Assembly: GCF_002906165.1 (NCBI RefSeq) | Contig: NZ_PPCN01000002.1 | Location: 62,001-126,000 of the forward strand | Direction of reading: 5' to 3' | DNA length: 64,000 bases | Origin: Roseibium marinum | GTDB lineage: Bacteria; Pseudomonadota; Alphaproteobacteria; Rhizobiales; Stappiaceae | Part shown: positions 60,532-64,000 of the stretch, in pieces | Position numbering within the stretch: position 1 is the first letter of the stretch | Layout of the letters: the number at the start of each line of letters is the position of its first letter | Position numbers and translations under genes: made by a program | The notes under the pieces: model-generated | What the model was told of the DNA's origin: nothing | Databases searched by the model: none | Seen by the model: only the letters and a program-made list of their open reading frames with translations

Positions 60532-62513
60532 TATTGGGACATTTTGTCCAATTCGGGCGGTTCGGATTTTTTTACGGCGGGCAGCCGTATGTGGAAGCTG
60601 CTCCCTTTGCCGAGGGTGGAGGTCGCCGAAATTTGCCCCCCGACCCGACTCACGATCTGCCGGCTGATCGACAGGCCAAGGCCGGTACCTTGCGCCTGCT
60701 TGGTTGTGAAGAAGGGATCGAAGATGCGCGAAAGTATGTCCGGGGCAATGCCGGTCCCGGTGTCCTCGAAATTCAGGACGACCTCTCCCGCTTCGTCATA
60801 GGACTCGATCCGCAGGTCGCCGCCCTCGGGCATGGCCTGAACCGCGTTCAGGATGAGATTGACGAACACCTGCTGCAACTCGGTCCGCGACATGTGGACC
60901 TTTTCCCGGCTGTTCAGGTTCGCCTCGCAGGAAATCTCCGCAATCTCGATCTGGTGGTGGGTCAGAACGAGGCAGTCCCGCGCGACTTCGGTCGGGTCAA
61001 TGTGGTTGTCAGCGCCCGAATATTCTTCGGGCCGTGCAAATTGCAGCAGTTTCGAAACAATCACGCTGATACGATAGACCTGATCGTCGATCAGGCGGAA
61101 CTCCTCCTGCGCGTGCTGCACCGCCTCCCCCAGATTGCTGCGCGCCAGATCCAGGTTGCCCTGGATCACGGCCACCGGGTTGTTGATCTCATGGGCGACC
61201 GACGCGGTGATTTCGCCCACCGCGGCCAGTTTTTCCGAGATGATCAGCCGCTCGGTGGTCTTTTCCAGGCGCTGGTTGGCGGCCCGCAATTCGCTGGTGC
61301 GCTCCTCGACCCGATGTTCCAGGGCCTCGCCCCATTCCCGCAACTCCCGGTCGCGTTCCTCAAGAAGATCCAGCAAGCTGTCGAAGTGCCGCGCGACCTG
61401 TGTGATCTCACCGTCATCCTCGAACGGCATGTTGCGGGAGGTCATGTCGCCGCTTTCGACCCTGCGGATGGTGCGCATCATGCCTTCGAGCGGACGAAAG
61501 ATATGCCCGGCCCATCGCAGAAAAACCGGAACCGAGGCCAGCGCGATCAGCAGGAAGGCGACGGTCAGGGTTATGACGGAATTGCGCTTGGCGGCGCTGA
61601 AGGGCGTTTCGAGAAAGCCGACATAGAGCATGCCGACCGGCGCGCTGAAGCTGTCGATGATCGGCTCGTAAGCCGAGATATACCAGTCATTCACGACAAA
61701 GGCGCGGTCCAGCCAGATCTCGCCTTCCTGCAGCACCTGGGCGCGCACCTCCGCGGACACCCGCGTTCCAAGCGCGCGGACGTTTTCGAACAGACGGACG
61801 TTGGTCGAGATGCGCACATCTTCGAGGAACAGGGTCGCCGTTCCCTGGCTGCCCTCCGGCAGGCTCTGCTCGCGGTAGACCAGATCGTTGATCGTATCGA
61901 TGAAGTCGAGGTTCCGGTTCAGTAACACGCCCCCAACCAATGCCGCCCGCGTGCCGTCCGGCATGGTCACTGAAGCTGCGGAATGGATCACCATACCACG
62001 TGTCTCGACAGTGCGTTCCGTCGGCACGGCACCGTGCGTTGGAACAAGCGGGATCTCGGCCCGCGCGACAAGATCGGGCGAAAGTGCGTCGAGATCATCG
62101 CGCGTAAAGATATCGATCGCACTTTGCCAGCGCCCGTCCAGGGCACTGCTTATGACCGGCCACTCTTCAGCCTCGGCCCCGACGCGCACGATACGAAGAA
62201 AATCCAGGCCAAGCCGTTCTTCTTCCCCCGCAAGAAAATCAGCCCCGGTATCCGCCTCAAGCGCCTGGCGTAAATCGATCGACCGGGCGATCGCGTCAAT
62301 CTGTTCTCCGGAAGTCTCGATCAACTTCGCCAAATATTGATCGGCGATGGTCAGATCCCCGGTAACCTTGTTCACCAGCAGGGCATCAACCTTGCCTGAC
62401 CAGCGCCAGATCGTGCCGCCCAGCAGAACCGGCAACAAGACCAGCATCGGCAGCAATGCGATGACCAGCAGGCGCACTCGGACCGAGCGCATGAAGGTGT
62501 GAAGGCGCGACAT
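60531..62513 (-). CDS. Sensor histidine kinase (double-helix periplasmic sensor, DctB-like)
   Basis: A 660-residue kinase. A membrane helix (about residues 12-33), a periplasmic Cache-like sensor (about 35-310), a second helix (315-337), HAMP (338-390), a coiled coil and the H-box VGEITASVAHEINNPVAVIQGNL (His near 440) are followed by a HATPase with NLILNAVQAMPEGG, DTGTGIAPDI and GTGLGLSISRQIV. The layout matches DctB-type carboxylate sensors. It is three bases downstream of the sigma-54 activator gene and upstream of the OFA carrier it probably regulates. Confidence 0.93.
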   Translation of the reverse strand: MSRLHTFMRSVRVRLLVIALLPMLVLLPVLLGGTIWRWSGKVDALLVNKVTGDLTIADQYLAKLIETSGEQIDAIARSIDLRQALEADTGADFLAGEEERLGLDFLRIVRVGAEAEEWPVISSALDGRWQSAIDIFTRDDLDALSPDLVARAEIPLVPTHGAVPTERTVETRGMVIHSAASVTMPDGTRAALVGGVLLNRNLDFIDTINDLVYREQSLPEGSQGTATLFLEDVRISTNVRLFENVRALGTRVSAEVRAQVLQEGEIWLDRAFVVNDWYISAYEPIIDSFSAPVGMLYVGFLETPFSAAKRNSVITLTVAFLLIALASVPVFLRWAGHIFRPLEGMMRTIRRVESGDMTSRNMPFEDDGEITQVARHFDSLLDLLEERDRELREWGEALEHRVEERTSELRAANQRLEKTTERLIISEKLAAVGEITASVAHEINNPVAVIQGNLDLARSNLGEAVQHAQEEFRLIDDQVYRISVIVSKLLQFARPEEYSGADNHIDPTEVARDCLVLTHHQIEIAEISCEANLNSREKVHMSRTELQQVFVNLILNAVQAMPEGGDLRIESYDEAGEVVLNFEDTGTGIAPDILSRIFDPFFTTKQAQGTGLGLSISRQIVSRVGGQISATSTLGKGSSFHIRLPAVKKSEPPELDKMSQ

Positions 62514-62516
62514 GAG

Positions 62517-63869
62517 CTACAGACCCCAGGCCGCGCATTTCCGGTCAATAGTCTTGCGCGACAAGCCCAGACGCCGCGCGGCTTCCGAGCGATTTCCATC
62601 CAGTGCCTCAAGAGCAAGCAGGATCTCGCGCTTTTCCGTGTCCTTCAGTGGCGCGATTTCATCGACCAACGCTACCTTGCCCAGGGTTTCCAGGGGAAAG
62701 CGCCCGAAGATCAGCGCCCGCTCGATGAAATTGTGCAATTCCCGGATATTTCCCGGCCAGTCATAGCGCAGCATTGCAGACCTGGCGGCCGCAGACATTT
62801 CGACCTTTGGCAGGTTCAATGCCACCGAGATTTCCGCTTGGAACAAGTCCGCCAGTTCCAGAACATCGGTGCCACGATCTTTCAACGGCGGCATCTCGAG
62901 CTCAACCACGTTGGTGCGAAACAGCAGGTCTTCGCGGAACCGTCCCGCTTCGACCTCAGCTTGCAGCGGTTTCGTCGAAGCAATGACGAACCGAAGATCA
63001 AGCTGCACGTCACGTCCCGTCCCCATTGGTCGGATCACGCCGTCTTCCAGCACGCGTAGAAAGGCTGTCTGCGCGCTTGCATTCAACTCACTCACGTCAT
63101 CGAGAAAGACGGTGCCGCCGGAGGCTTGAGTCAGCAGCCCTTCACGCCCGGACTGTGCCCCCGGAAAGGCGCCCGCTCCATGGCCGAACAACTCATACTG
63201 GATCATGTCCGCTTGAATCGCGCCGCATTGGATCGGCACGAAGGGAGCCTCGCCGCGCCCCGAATGGCCGTGAATATGCCGTGCAGCCACCTCTTTTCCG
63301 GACCCGGACGGCCCGGTGATCAAGACAGGCGTGGTCAGCGGGGCGACTCGTTCCAATAGATTTCGCACTTCGGCAATTGCGCTGGACCTTCCGATCAGCT
63401 CCCGGCGGCGATTACCGCTGGTTACAGTATCCAACTCACGCCTCAGAAGAGAATTCTCACGTTTCAGCCGGGAAAGCTCGAGGCACTTTCGTATCGCGTT
63501 CAGAACCTGGTTGGACCGGAAAGGCTTGATCAGAAAATCCGAAGCACCGGCCCGCATCGCGTCTATGGCAGTCTGAAGATCAGCATAGGCTGTAATCAGG
63601 ATCGTGTCGGTGAAACCACCGTTCTCCCGCTGATCCTTCAGCCATTCCAGGCCCTTCTGCCCAGGCATAATGTTATCGAGTATCATCACGTCGTACTGGT
63701 ATGACGACAAGAGAACTTCGGCGGAACGAGCGTCCTGCGCCTCGTCCACATGCCGACATATCGGTTGCAGCGTCTTGACCAGGAAGTGCCGCATGCCGGG
63801 TTCGTCATCAACGACAAGAATTCTCGCGGAGGCAAGCGGATTGCTTCGTTCGCTTGATCCCGCCTGCAT
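62517..63869 (-). CDS. Sigma-54-dependent response regulator, NtrC family, with GAFPGA
   Basis: A 450-residue regulator. Receiver domain (about 14-130) with VDDEPGMRHF and the phospho-acceptor Asp in VMILDNIMPG; AAA+ domain (about 165-385) with Walker A GPSGSGKEV, Walker B GGTVFLDDVSEL and an altered L1 loop GAFPGA, where most members have GAFTGA; C-terminal helix-turn-helix NRSEAARRLGLSRKTIDRK. The L1 Thr contacts sigma-54, so the Pro change is notable. It forms a pair with the next gene. Confidence 0.92.
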   Translation of the reverse strand: MQAGSSERSNPLASARILVVDDEPGMRHFLVKTLQPICRHVDEAQDARSAEVLLSSYQYDVMILDNIMPGQKGLEWLKDQRENGGFTDTILITAYADLQTAIDAMRAGASDFLIKPFRSNQVLNAIRKCLELSRLKRENSLLRRELDTVTSGNRRRELIGRSSAIAEVRNLLERVAPLTTPVLITGPSGSGKEVAARHIHGHSGRGEAPFVPIQCGAIQADMIQYELFGHGAGAFPGAQSGREGLLTQASGGTVFLDDVSELNASAQTAFLRVLEDGVIRPMGTGRDVQLDLRFVIASTKPLQAEVEAGRFREDLLFRTNVVELEMPPLKDRGTDVLELADLFQAEISVALNLPKVEMSAAARSAMLRYDWPGNIRELHNFIERALIFGRFPLETLGKVALVDEIAPLKDTEKREILLALEALDGNRSEAARRLGLSRKTIDRKCAAWGL

Positions 63870-64000
63870 CTGCCACCGCTTGTCCTATGACCCCACAATC
63901 GGGAAACCCTAGCAAGAATACGTAAAAAGTTGCAAGGCTGGACTTGCAACGGAAAGAGTCTCCTCTTGGCTCGAGGGAGTTGTCACGTAAACCACCGCCG

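Noticed and set aside
60402-61925. 507-residue open frame on the plus strand
   Set aside because: Antisense to the sensor kinase, which has all expected kinase motifs.

Overview
The window reads as chromosome of a GC-rich alphaproteobacterium, probably a marine Hyphomicrobiales such as a Stappia/Roseibium-like organism. The basis is the ccmABCD-dsbE order, glnK with two Amt genes, DUF1223/DUF924/DUF2794 genes, an alphaproteobacterial-type PyrE, several TRAP transporters and a degradative HMG-CoA reductase. This placement is an inference from family content. I saw no rRNA, tRNA, CRISPR array, integrase or intact transposase.

Layout. 1-2530: end of ccmA, then ccmB, ccmC, ccmD and ccmG/dsbE (cytochrome c maturation). 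2655-6546: DUF1223 protein, cation diffusion facilitator, a structured miniature inverted-repeat element, an orphan UgpE-like permease and a HAD phosphatase. 6646-9954: nitrogen module on the minus strand (glnK-amt and a second amt) with a candidate sigma-54 promoter. 10378-23119: mixed housekeeping genes (DUF924, solute-binding protein, TusA-like, pterin dehydratase, low-molecular-weight phosphatase, PAP2 phosphatase, hybrid kinase, AEC carrier, gluQ, 3-methyladenine glycosylase, hydrolases, glycosyltransferase, thpR, aldo/keto reductase, arylesterase). 23240-31352: LolD/FtsX-type ABC pair, Bax-inhibitor protein, autotransporter subtilase, P-loop kinase, DUF2794 and a possible small RNA.

31396-37168 is a divergent MocR regulator / TRAP transporter / HMG-CoA reductase locus, best read as mevalonate uptake and catabolism. 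38118-53471 is the most unusual part. It is a pyrimidine-centred block whose intergenic DNA is AT-rich. On the plus strand lies an ABC transporter (ATPase, two permeases, NMT1-type binding protein) with a nucleoside phosphorylase embedded in the operon. Converging on it from the minus strand is an XRE-type regulator, a TRAP transporter (dctPQM), pyrK, class 1 pyrD, an M20 carbamoylase-type amidase, an 80-aa ORF, pyrE, a 108-aa ORF, type-2 pyrF and a truncated btpA. A perfect 20-bp sequence immediately upstream of a TTGACA box is shared by the ABC promoter and the TRAP promoter, which are about 13.7 kb apart and on opposite strands. This suggests one regulon, probably run by the XRE-type protein. 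I propose a pyrimidine acquisition and processing system (orotate, dihydroorotate, carbamoylaspartate or a related compound). The substrate is not shown by sequence.

53914-57320: secreted protein, inorganic pyrophosphatase, zincin-like protein, small membrane protein, dsbB and a YqaA/DedA protein. 57616-63869: LysR regulator, OFA-family MFS carrier, and a DctB-like kinase with an NtrC-type sigma-54 activator that carries GAFPGA instead of GAFTGA. A plausible -24/-12 promoter lies ahead of the carrier.
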